Assembly: GCA_009903935.1 (NCBI GenBank)
Contig: WYEG01000050.1
Coordinates: 1 to 64,000 of the forward strand
Direction: 5' to 3'
Length of the DNA: 64,000 nt
Source of the DNA: Caldimicrobium sp.
GTDB taxonomy: Bacteria; Desulfobacterota; Thermodesulfobacteria; Thermodesulfobacteriales; Thermodesulfobacteriaceae
The notes under the pieces were generated by a model that was not told the origin of the DNA, did not search any database, and was given only the letters and a program-made list of their open reading frames with translations. Within the stretch, counting starts at the first letter, position 1. Each line of letters begins with the position of its first letter. Made by a program: the position numbers and the translations under genes. This document shows positions 27,409 through 33,983 of this stretch, piece after piece.

Positions 27409-27427
27409 AGGGGGGAGAGAACCCCCT
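27409..27427 (-). terminator. hcp terminator
   Basis: Read on the minus strand, AGGGGG and CCCCCT pair around a 6-base loop and run into TTCTT, 9 bp after the hcp stop. The position and shape fit an intrinsic terminator. Confidence 0.75.
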
Positions 27428-27435
27428 ATAGGACC

Positions 27436-29058
27436 TTAGCCTAAAATGCTTCTTAAATCTTCATCGGGTGTGGTTATGGGCTTTAAGTTGTAGTTCTGCG
27501 CGATGAAATTAGCCACATTTTTGCTCAAAAAGGCTGGCATGCTTGGACCAAGCCTCATGTTCTTTAGTCCAAGATAAAGGAGGGTAAGAAGAATGGCTAC
27601 CGCCTTCTGCTCATACCAAGAAAGGATAAGAGAAAGGGGTAGCTCGTTTACGCTAACGCCGAAGGCTTGAGAAAGGGCTAAGGCGACCTGGATAGCAGAG
27701 TAGGCATCGTTGCACTGCCCTATATCTAGTAGCCTGGGGATTCCCTCTATGGCTCCAAGGTCTTTATCAAAGAACCTAAATTTCCCGCAGGCAAGGGTCA
27801 AAACCAAGCAATCCTCTGGAACCTTTTCCACGAATTCGGTGTAGTAGTTTCTTACTGGCTTTGCGCCGTCGCATCCACCAACGAGGAAAAAGTGCCTAAT
27901 CTTGCCAGCCTTGACCAAATCTATGATTTTGTCAGCAACGGATAAAACTGCATTCCGGGCAAAGCCGGTCATGATCTCCTTGCCAGGGATATCTTCCTTG
28001 AAACCTTCCATGGCTAAAGCCATCTCGATAACCGGGGTAAAATCTTCACTAAGCAAATGCTTTACCCCAGGATAGCCTACTGGTCCAAGGGTAAACACCC
28101 TATCCTTGTAAGAATCCTTAGGAGGCATAAGGCAGTTTGTGGTCATAACAATAGGTCCTGGGAAGGCTTCAAATTCCTTCTGTTGGTTCTGCCAAGCTGT
28201 TCCGTAATGACCGGCAAGATGGGGGAACTTCTTTAGCTCAGGATAACCATGGGCAGGAAGCATCTCTCCGTGAGTGTAGACATATATCCCTTTACCCTCA
28301 GTCTGTTTTAGAAGCTCATAAAGGTCCTTAAGGTCATGCCCGGAGACAAGGATGGCTTTTCCTTTTTTGGCACCAAGGGAGACCTTGGTTGGTTGAGGAT
28401 GACCAAAGGCTGAAGTGTTTGCCCTATCCAAAGCCTCCATCGTAAGAAGATTTAACCTTCCTGTCTCCAAGGCTCGGTCAACCCAGGTCTTAAGGTCTGA
28501 AGTTTTATCCTTGAAGATATTTACTAAAAGTTCTTTGAACCCTTTATAGACCTCTTCATTCCTTACTCCAAGCTTTTCAGCGTGGTAAGCATAGGCAGCG
28601 ATACCCTTTAAACTATAAAGGATGGTAAGCTTAAGGCTTCCTACATCCTCTCCCTCTTCTCTAAACACCGTTGGTTCGATTTCCCTTTCTTCTCCTTGCT
28701 TGATAAGCTCTTCCATTGATTTTGCTGGCTTAAAGTTGCTAATAGGAGAATCAGTTTGGATGTTTGCTTCCTTTTTAAGAGATTCCCTAAGCTCTACCGC
28801 CTTTTCAATGTAATCTCTAATCCGCTCAGGGTCAAAATCAACGTTCGTCAAAGTTGAAAACATCGCCTCCATCAAGAAGAAATCAACCTCGGGTTTTTTT
28901 ACTCCCTTTTCCTCAGCTAAAAGGGCAACCTCAGCTAAACCAGCGCAGGTGTAGATTAAAAGGTCTTGTAAAACATCCGTCTCATGGGTTTTACCACAAA
29001 CTCCGCGAACGGTGCAGGCAAAACCCTTTGCTGTTTGTTCGCACTGATTACAAAACAT
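27436..29058 (-). CDS. hcp: Hybrid-cluster protein (hydroxylamine/NO-related reductase), class I
   Basis: A 540-residue Hcp. The N-terminal ligands Cys3, Cys6, Cys15 and Cys21 (MFCNQCEQTAKGFACTVRG) have the C-x2-C-x8-C-x5-C spacing of anaerobe-type class I proteins carrying a [4Fe-4S] cluster. Later conserved cysteines and histidines of the hybrid 4Fe-2S-2O cluster lie in SGHDLKDL, TTNCLMPP, GPVGYPGV, VGGCDGAKPVRNYY and IGQCNDAYSAIQVA. Hcp deals with nitrosative stress as an NO or hydroxylamine reductase. It has its own FNR-type promoter and terminators, so it is monocistronic. No Hcr reductase gene is adjacent. Confidence 0.97.
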   Translation of the reverse strand: MFCNQCEQTAKGFACTVRGVCGKTHETDVLQDLLIYTCAGLAEVALLAEEKGVKKPEVDFFLMEAMFSTLTNVDFDPERIRDYIEKAVELRESLKKEANIQTDSPISNFKPAKSMEELIKQGEEREIEPTVFREEGEDVGSLKLTILYSLKGIAAYAYHAEKLGVRNEEVYKGFKELLVNIFKDKTSDLKTWVDRALETGRLNLLTMEALDRANTSAFGHPQPTKVSLGAKKGKAILVSGHDLKDLYELLKQTEGKGIYVYTHGEMLPAHGYPELKKFPHLAGHYGTAWQNQQKEFEAFPGPIVMTTNCLMPPKDSYKDRVFTLGPVGYPGVKHLLSEDFTPVIEMALAMEGFKEDIPGKEIMTGFARNAVLSVADKIIDLVKAGKIRHFFLVGGCDGAKPVRNYYTEFVEKVPEDCLVLTLACGKFRFFDKDLGAIEGIPRLLDIGQCNDAYSAIQVALALSQAFGVSVNELPLSLILSWYEQKAVAILLTLLYLGLKNMRLGPSMPAFLSKNVANFIAQNYNLKPITTPDEDLRSILG

Positions 29059-29087
29059 ACACCCACCTCCTTAAGTTTTTTAACATT

Positions 29088-29129
29088 AAAATAGGAGATG
29101 GGATAAAATCTTTCCTTGATTTAGGTCAA
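29088..29129 (-). promoter_or_regulatory. FNR/HcpR-type operator and class II promoter of hcp
   Basis: On the minus strand TTGACCTAAATCAA (29116-29129) matches the CRP/FNR-family dyad TTGAn-N4-nTCAA. Its centre is 41.5 bp upstream of the start point expected from the -10 TATTTT at 29088-29093, which is exactly the class II activator arrangement. The operator lies 58-71 bp before the hcp ATG. HcpR and FNR proteins recognise sites of this form in other anaerobes. No regulator gene is present in the window. Confidence 0.75.
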
Positions 29130-29156
29130 AAAGTCACCCTTGAAGTTTTATATTAC

Positions 29157-29606
29157 TTAATTTACTTGTTTAAGTGTCTTTCTATATTTTGAGGGGACCG
29201 TTTCTGGAAATTGAGTGAAATGAACAACCCCATGTTCGTCAATGTACTTGTAGATAGGTTTAGTTGAGGGGTTTGATGTTAATTGGGATTGAAGAGTAGA
29301 GTTGCTATATCCAGATGGAGAAGCCATCCCTTCAACTTTTACATAAGGCTTTATAGCCTCAAGCTTCTTTTGTCCTATACCAGGAACCTCAAGAAGGTCT
29401 TCTACCCTTTTGAAACCCCCTTTTTTCTCCCGGAGCTCGATAATTTTTTGAGCCGTAGCTTGCCCTATACCTGGGAGCTTTTCCAGCTCTTCTTTTGAGG
29501 CTGTGTTAAGGTCGACCAGATTTTGAGAAAAGGTAGGATAAGCTATTAAAATGAAACAAAGAAGTATAAACAGAATTCTAATAAAAATTCTAATAAAATT
29601 ATACAT
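29157..29606 (-). CDS. Secreted helix-hairpin-helix (ComEA-like) protein with C-terminal DUF4124-like segment
   Basis: A 149-residue exported protein. Residues about 5-26 are a hydrophobic signal, then a double helix-hairpin-helix DNA-binding domain typical of ComEA (VDLNTASKEELEKLPGIGQ, LLEVPGIGQKKLEAIKPYV). After a Ser/Thr-rich linker the end (YKYIDEHGVVHFTQFPETVP) resembles DUF4124, a short periplasmic domain. The signal region contains a perfect 12-bp tandem duplication (29575-29598) giving FIRIFIRI. No clear ribosome binding site is visible. ComEA proteins bind incoming DNA in competence; a comEC homologue lies at 48.6-50.7 kb. Confidence 0.82.
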   Translation of the reverse strand: MYNFIRIFIRILFILLCFILIAYPTFSQNLVDLNTASKEELEKLPGIGQATAQKIIELREKKGGFKRVEDLLEVPGIGQKKLEAIKPYVKVEGMASPSGYSNSTLQSQLTSNPSTKPIYKYIDEHGVVHFTQFPETVPSKYRKTLKQVN

Positions 29607-29634
29607 TTCAATGGTAAGTTTTAATTAAAATAAA

Positions 29635-29649
29635 GGGGGCAAAGCCCCC
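29635..29649 (-). terminator. dsrC terminator
   Basis: On the minus strand GGGGGC-TTT-GCCCCC forms a tight 6-bp G/C stem followed by TTTATTTTAATT, 13 bp after the dsrC stop. It is a textbook intrinsic terminator. Confidence 0.9.
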
Positions 29650-29661
29650 AGAATATGCTTT

Positions 29662-29982
29662 TTACACGCAACCTGTTGGCTTAGGAAGACCGGCCATCTT
29701 GCAGGCACCCTTGCCAGGACCGGAGGGGAAAAGTTCGTAAATCTTTTTGAGAGGGAAACCTGTTACCTTAGAAAGGATCCTCACCATAGGGGCAACGCCG
29801 TTTTTCCTGTAGTAGTCTTGAAGAACATTGATTACCTTCCAGTGCTCCTCGGTGAGCTCCTGAATTCCTTCCTGTTCTTTAACATATTCAACCCATTCTT
29901 TACACCAAACATCCAAACCACCCTGAAGAAACCCGTCCTCATCAACCTCAAAAACCTTCCCTTTGTACTCAACTGTTGGCAT
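29662..29982 (-). CDS. dsrC: DsrC, sulfur-carrier subunit of dissimilatory sulfite reductase
   Basis: A 106-residue DsrC. The two redox cysteines that separate DsrC from TusE are both present: Cys94 (KGACKMAGLP) and the penultimate Cys105 (PTGCV), eleven positions apart. DsrC receives sulfite-derived sulfur from DsrAB as a trisulfide and passes it to membrane reductases. The gene stands alone, with a ribosome binding site AAGGAGG and its own terminator; dsrAB are not in the window, which is usual in many sulfate reducers. Confidence 0.95.
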   Translation of the reverse strand: MPTVEYKGKVFEVDEDGFLQGGLDVWCKEWVEYVKEQEGIQELTEEHWKVINVLQDYYRKNGVAPMVRILSKVTGFPLKKIYELFPSGPGKGACKMAGLPKPTGCV

Positions 29983-30040
29983 AACCCCACCTCCTTATTT
30001 TATTAGTTTAATTTTTTTTCTCAAGAGTTTTAAATAATAT

Positions 30041-30511
30041 TCAAAGTTTATTTTTTGTCAAGTCCTTGAGAACGGCAACCTCATCGCAATCAGGAAACTT
30101 ACTGCACCTAATACAATCCGCCCAAACCTTTTGAGGAAGCTCATTCTTTGCGACCTCTTCAAAGCCAAGCTTTTTAAAAAATTCAGGGGAGTTGGTTAGA
30201 GCAAACACTCTGTCTATTCCAAGGTCTTCGGCCTCTTTTAAACAGGAAAGGACCAATTCCTTGCCAATCCCCTGCTTTTGGTATTCCTCGGCCACAGCCA
30301 AAGACCTAATCTCTGCCAAATCCTCCCAGAGGATATGCAAAGCACAAACCCCAACGATTAAATCTTTGTCTTCATACACAAAAAATTCGCGCACATTTTC
30401 ATAAAGCTCAGAAAGAGGTCTCGGGACAAGGTCTCCCCTTTTGGCAAAGTAAAGAATAAGCTTATAAATATACTTTACATCGGATAGCTTAGCTTTGCGA
30501 ATTTTCCCCAA
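30041..30511 (-). CDS. GNAT N-acetyltransferase, ArgA-like
   Basis: A 156-residue acetyltransferase. The acetyl-CoA loop is in LAVAEEYQKQGIGKELVLS and the C-terminal block FALTNSPEFFKKLGFEEV resembles short N-acetylglutamate synthases, followed by a Cys pair in CIRCSKFPDCDE also typical of that group. If so it would make N-acetylglutamate for arginine synthesis, which fits a position two genes from argS. It starts 2 bp after the SPOR gene. The substrate is an inference. Confidence 0.78.
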   Translation of the reverse strand: MGKIRKAKLSDVKYIYKLILYFAKRGDLVPRPLSELYENVREFFVYEDKDLIVGVCALHILWEDLAEIRSLAVAEEYQKQGIGKELVLSCLKEAEDLGIDRVFALTNSPEFFKKLGFEEVAKNELPQKVWADCIRCSKFPDCDEVAVLKDLTKNKL

Positions 30512-30513
30512 GC

Positions 30514-31179
30514 TTACTTTACCTCAACCACAAAGGGCTTAACACCAAGGGTTGATTCAATCTTAGTTTTGTACTGTTCGGCTTTTTCTCGATTTTCAAA
30601 CCTTCCTGCTAAAACCTTGTATACTGTTTTCCCATCTTGAGTGCTCTCTTTGATAAGGGCTTTAAACCCCATCTTTTCAACCTCTGCCTTTACCTTTTCA
30701 GCTGACTCTTTCTTAGAGTAGGCACCTACCTGCAAGGCATAGAATGGCATACCCTCCTGGTGAGGTTGAGGCTTTACCTTCTCTTGGGGATGAACCTTGG
30801 CAGTTTTTACTGGTTCAGTCTTTGTTTTTTCAGTCTTTGGCTCTGGTTTTGGCTTTTCCTTTTCTACCTTTGCTTCTGGCTTTATTTTTTCTTCAGGCTG
30901 AACTTGAGAAGCTACCTGTTGAGATGCTGTTTGATTTCCTACCTGGGTTTGATTAGTTTGATTTTCAGAATGAGAAACCTCTTTTACGGAAGACACCTGA
31001 GGAGTTTGAGCTGGTTGAGGTTCAAGCTTTACCGTCTCAGCTTGAGGCTTCTCTCCGATCTTTGTCCCAATCCAAACCCCAAGGATAAAGGTCCAAACCA
31101 AAAGACAAAGGGCAAAAAGCACAATAAACACCAAACCAAGTTTACTTACTTCAAACTTAAATTTTTTCTCTCCATCCAT
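30514..31179 (-). CDS. SPOR-domain membrane protein
   Basis: A 221-residue protein with one transmembrane helix (about residues 14-38), a Pro/Lys/Gln/Glu-rich linker to about 140, and a C-terminal SPOR domain (MPFYALQVGAYSKKESAEKV to the end). SPOR domains bind peptidoglycan stripped of stem peptides at the division septum, as in FtsN and DedD. It is probably a septal or cell-wall accessory protein facing the periplasm. It sits 29 bp after argS. Confidence 0.88.
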   Translation of the reverse strand: MDGEKKFKFEVSKLGLVFIVLFALCLLVWTFILGVWIGTKIGEKPQAETVKLEPQPAQTPQVSSVKEVSHSENQTNQTQVGNQTASQQVASQVQPEEKIKPEAKVEKEKPKPEPKTEKTKTEPVKTAKVHPQEKVKPQPHQEGMPFYALQVGAYSKKESAEKVKAEVEKMGFKALIKESTQDGKTVYKVLAGRFENREKAEQYKTKIESTLGVKPFVVEVK

Positions 31180-31208
31180 AAATCTACCTCCTTCATTTTT
31201 TACATTTT

Positions 31209-32855
31209 TTACATTTTTTCTGGGGCTGACACCCCAAGAAGCTCTAAGCCATGTTTCAACACTCTCCTTACCCCTTCACAAAGGGCTAATCTTGCCTGCA
31301 TAAGCTCTGTATCATCCTGGATAATTCTATACTTTGTGTAATAGTCATGAAAAGCAGATGCTAAATCCATAAGATAATAGGTAATCTTATAGGGTGCAAG
31401 CTGAAGAGCAGAACTCTCTAAAACATCATCAAAGCTATCTATAAGCTTTAAAAGCTTCAATTCCTCTTTTTCTTGTAAAAGGGCTAAATTAGCTTCAAGA
31501 AAGTTTGGCTTTATGCCCTTTTCTTCAGCCTTTGCAAAAACGCTACAGATCCTCGCATGGGCATACTGCACATAGTATACGGGGTTTTCTTGGGATTGCT
31601 TTTTAGTTAGCTCGACATCGAAATCAAGGGAAGAGTCGCTTGAACGGGAAAGGAATATGAACCGGACCGCATCGGTGCCCACCTCAGAAATTAGCTCCTT
31701 TAGCTCCACAAACTCGCCCCGCCTTGTGGACATGCTTTTAAGCTCTGTCCCCTCAAGCAGGTTTACCATTTGAATGAGGATGACCCTTAGTTTTTCCTCA
31801 GGAACCCCCAGGGCTTTCATCGCAGACTTAAGTCTTGGCACATAACCATGATGGTCTGCCCCCCAGAGATTTACGCAAAGGTCAAAGCCCCGCTCAAAAA
31901 ACTTCTCATAATGATAGGCTATGTCGCTAGCAAAGTAGGTATAGTCTCCAGTGCTTTTCCGCAAGACCCTATCCTTTTCATCCCCAAAATCTTTTGCCCT
32001 AAACCAGAGGGCAGAATCCTTCTCATAAATTAGACCCTTCTCTTCAAGAAGCCTAAGAACCCTCGCCACGACCCCTCTTTCGAAAAGAGAACGCTCAGAA
32101 TACCAGCTATCAAAATGGGCTCGAAACTTCTCTAAATCCATCCTAATATCCTCAAGGATGACCTCAACCGCCAGGTCCCGACATAAGGCGATAGCCTCAT
32201 CTTCGGACACACTAAGAAGGTTTGGATACCTTTCTAAAGCAAGCTTCGCAATGTCGTAGATGTAGGCTCCCTGATAGCCATCCTCAGGGAATTCGATTTT
32301 TTCCCCTACTAACTCCTTTGCTCGAAGATAGACAGATTTACCCAGGGTATGCATCTGCGTCCCCTGGTCGTTTATATAGTATTCCCTAACAACCGAGAAG
32401 CCTGTCTGAGATAAGATGCGAGCGATAGAGTCTCCGTAGGCTGCCCCCCTTCCGTGACCAATGTGAAGAGGACCGGTTGGGTTTGCCGAGACAAACTCAA
32501 CCAAAACCTTTTGCCCTCTCCCTAAATCAAGCTTAAAAAATTCGTCCCCCTTTTTTAAGAGGTCTTTTAGGTTTTTTCGATAAAATTCTTCAGCAATCCA
32601 AAAATTGATAAAGCCAGGTCCTGCTATTTCAACCTTGCTAAAGTTTTCTTCTTGACTAAGCATCTCTGAAAAGGATTGAGCTATTTCCCTTGGGGACTTA
32701 CCAACCTTTCCTTTAAGAACTAAAGCTACATTCGTTGAATAATCACCAAAGGCTTCGTTTTTCGGAATTTCTACCTCAAAAAAAGTATCTTTGTGCTCGG
32801 GATAAAGGCTCTCTAAAACCTCTTTAACCTTGCTCCTTATGATCCTTTTTATCAT
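31209..32855 (-). CDS. argS: Arginyl-tRNA synthetase
   Basis: A 548-residue class I synthetase. An N-terminal Add-1 domain (EVEIPKNEAFGDYSTNVALV) is followed by the HIGH motif in SANPTGPLHIGHGRGAAYGD, WGADHHGY, and the degenerate KMSKS equivalent MSTRRGEFV. The anticodon-binding domain at the C-terminus ends HGLELLGVSAPEKM. Its first 32 bp overlap the end of a small Cys-containing gene upstream. All motifs are normal. Confidence 0.97.
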   Translation of the reverse strand: MIKRIIRSKVKEVLESLYPEHKDTFFEVEIPKNEAFGDYSTNVALVLKGKVGKSPREIAQSFSEMLSQEENFSKVEIAGPGFINFWIAEEFYRKNLKDLLKKGDEFFKLDLGRGQKVLVEFVSANPTGPLHIGHGRGAAYGDSIARILSQTGFSVVREYYINDQGTQMHTLGKSVYLRAKELVGEKIEFPEDGYQGAYIYDIAKLALERYPNLLSVSEDEAIALCRDLAVEVILEDIRMDLEKFRAHFDSWYSERSLFERGVVARVLRLLEEKGLIYEKDSALWFRAKDFGDEKDRVLRKSTGDYTYFASDIAYHYEKFFERGFDLCVNLWGADHHGYVPRLKSAMKALGVPEEKLRVILIQMVNLLEGTELKSMSTRRGEFVELKELISEVGTDAVRFIFLSRSSDSSLDFDVELTKKQSQENPVYYVQYAHARICSVFAKAEEKGIKPNFLEANLALLQEKEELKLLKLIDSFDDVLESSALQLAPYKITYYLMDLASAFHDYYTKYRIIQDDTELMQARLALCEGVRRVLKHGLELLGVSAPEKM

Positions 32856-33018
32856 CTTTTGCCTCTTTCAAAAGAGTTAGGTCTGGCGAGAAATCTGGGC
32901 ACTTTATGGGTTTAGTGTTGTCAAACTGAAACTTCTTTAGACAAAACTCTCGCCAAGCGCACCTTGCACAAAGAACAATCTCTTCAGATGCTTTTGAAGG
33001 TTCACTCTGGGAAGGCAT
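32824..33018 (-). CDS. Small cysteine-containing protein of unknown function
   Basis: A 64-residue hydrophilic protein with cysteines arranged CARCAWREFC and one more in IKCPDF, suggesting a metal or Fe-S site. The C-terminus is highly charged (EAKDDKKDHKEQG). It overlaps the CooT-like gene by 17 bp upstream and argS by 32 bp downstream, which argues for real, coupled translation. I chose the ATG at 33018; a TTG three codons earlier is possible. I recognise no named family. Confidence 0.6.
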   Translation of the reverse strand: MPSQSEPSKASEEIVLCARCAWREFCLKKFQFDNTKPIKCPDFSPDLTLLKEAKDDKKDHKEQG

Positions 33019-33202
33019 CACACTCAATTATAACCTTTGCTTTGAGAAAATCTATAGAGAGGATCCTTCCTTTAACACGCCTGGGTGGCTCAAAAAAAGT
33101 CTTAAACACGATTTCCTCTCCCTGAACTTCAAGCTGGGTTATATCCCTTATCCATTCCCTTTCCTCACCCTTACACCTTAGCCAAATCTTTGCTTGACAC
33201 AT
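33002..33202 (-). CDS. CooT-family small nickel-binding protein
   Basis: A 66-residue protein beginning MCQAKIWLRCKGEEREW, with the Cys2 that binds nickel in the CooT family, and the small beta-barrel pattern EVQGEEIVFKTFF and GRILSIDFLKAKVIIE. In Rhodospirillum CooT helps supply nickel to CO dehydrogenase; most homologues lie outside coo clusters and their role is open. It overlaps rluA upstream by 32 bp and the small Cys protein downstream by 17 bp. Confidence 0.78.
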   Translation of the reverse strand: MCQAKIWLRCKGEEREWIRDITQLEVQGEEIVFKTFFEPPRRVKGRILSIDFLKAKVIIECDAFPE

Positions 33203-33983
33203 AACCTAACTCCTTATCCAGAGCTTGCCTTACTCTTTTAAGAAACTCTAAGATAAAGGGTTTGTCAAGCCGAATGAGAAGTTTTTCCATTCTTTGGTCT
33301 TTTGTTAAGGATAGGGCAACTTCCGAAAAGGATTGAGGCAGAGGACAGAAGATATCTTCTCTTTCTTCCGTTGAGGGATGGGGAAAGCTTAAAAACAAAG
33401 AATGAAGAAGGATTCGTCCCCCAAAGTTAACCTTCGAGCCATAAAGCCTATCACCGACGATGGGTGCTCCTCTCCTACTTGTTGCTACCCTTAGCTGATG
33501 TTTTCTTCCGGTGATGGGACAAAGTAAGAGCAGGCTATATTTTTCTGTGGAATAAAGGCTCTCAAAGTAGGTTAAAGCTCTCTTTGTGGATGGGGCTTCT
33601 TTATCAAAGGCTATAACCTTTCGCAATCCTTCGTCATACTTAAGATAATCTATGAGCAAACCCTTTTCTAAAAATTTACCTTCAACCATTGCCAGATAAA
33701 CTTTGGCAAAATCCCCCTTTTGCATAGCCTGAAAGAGTTTGCTTGCCGATTTACTTCTTTTCGCAAAGAGGACTACTCCGGAGACGGGTTTATCAAGCCT
33801 ATGGACAACAGCAAGAAACACATTGCCAGGCTTTTTATCCCTTATCCTAATATGCTCTTTAAGCTGAAGAAATAAAGATTCTTCAACCCTCTTTGCACCC
33901 TGAACCACAAGCGAAAATGGCTTATAAACTGCTAAGATATGCCTATCTTCCTTGAGGATTTTCCAATTTTCTTTCAAGGACAT
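33171..33983 (-). CDS. RluA/RluD-family pseudouridine synthase
   Basis: A 270-residue RNA pseudouridine synthase. The catalytic Asp is in VVHRLDKPVSGVVLFAK; other family blocks are YLAMVEG, TGRKHQLRVATSRRGAPIVGD and RLYGSK. Specific rRNA or tRNA sites cannot be assigned. I start it at the ATG at 33983 (MSLKENWKILKEDRHILAV), within the end of the AsmA-like gene (41-bp overlap); a longer frame exists but adds a non-family basic tail. There is no S4 domain. Confidence 0.88.
   Translation of the reverse strand: MSLKENWKILKEDRHILAVYKPFSLVVQGAKRVEESLFLQLKEHIRIRDKKPGNVFLAVVHRLDKPVSGVVLFAKRSKSASKLFQAMQKGDFAKVYLAMVEGKFLEKGLLIDYLKYDEGLRKVIAFDKEAPSTKRALTYFESLYSTEKYSLLLLCPITGRKHQLRVATSRRGAPIVGDRLYGSKVNFGGRILLHSLFLSFPHPSTEEREDIFCPLPQSFSEVALSLTKDQRMEKLLIRLDKPFILEFLKRVRQALDKELGYVSSKDLAKV

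Noticed and set aside
29997-30024. TTGAGA-16 bp-TAAAAT as a dsrC promoter
   Set aside because: The start point would fall inside the AAGGAGG ribosome binding site, leaving almost no leader; the real promoter is probably elsewhere.
30760-31341. 193-residue plus-strand frame opposite the SPOR and argS genes
   Set aside because: It is a Leu/Phe-rich antisense shadow of the Lys/Gln-rich linker, with no ribosome binding site or family.
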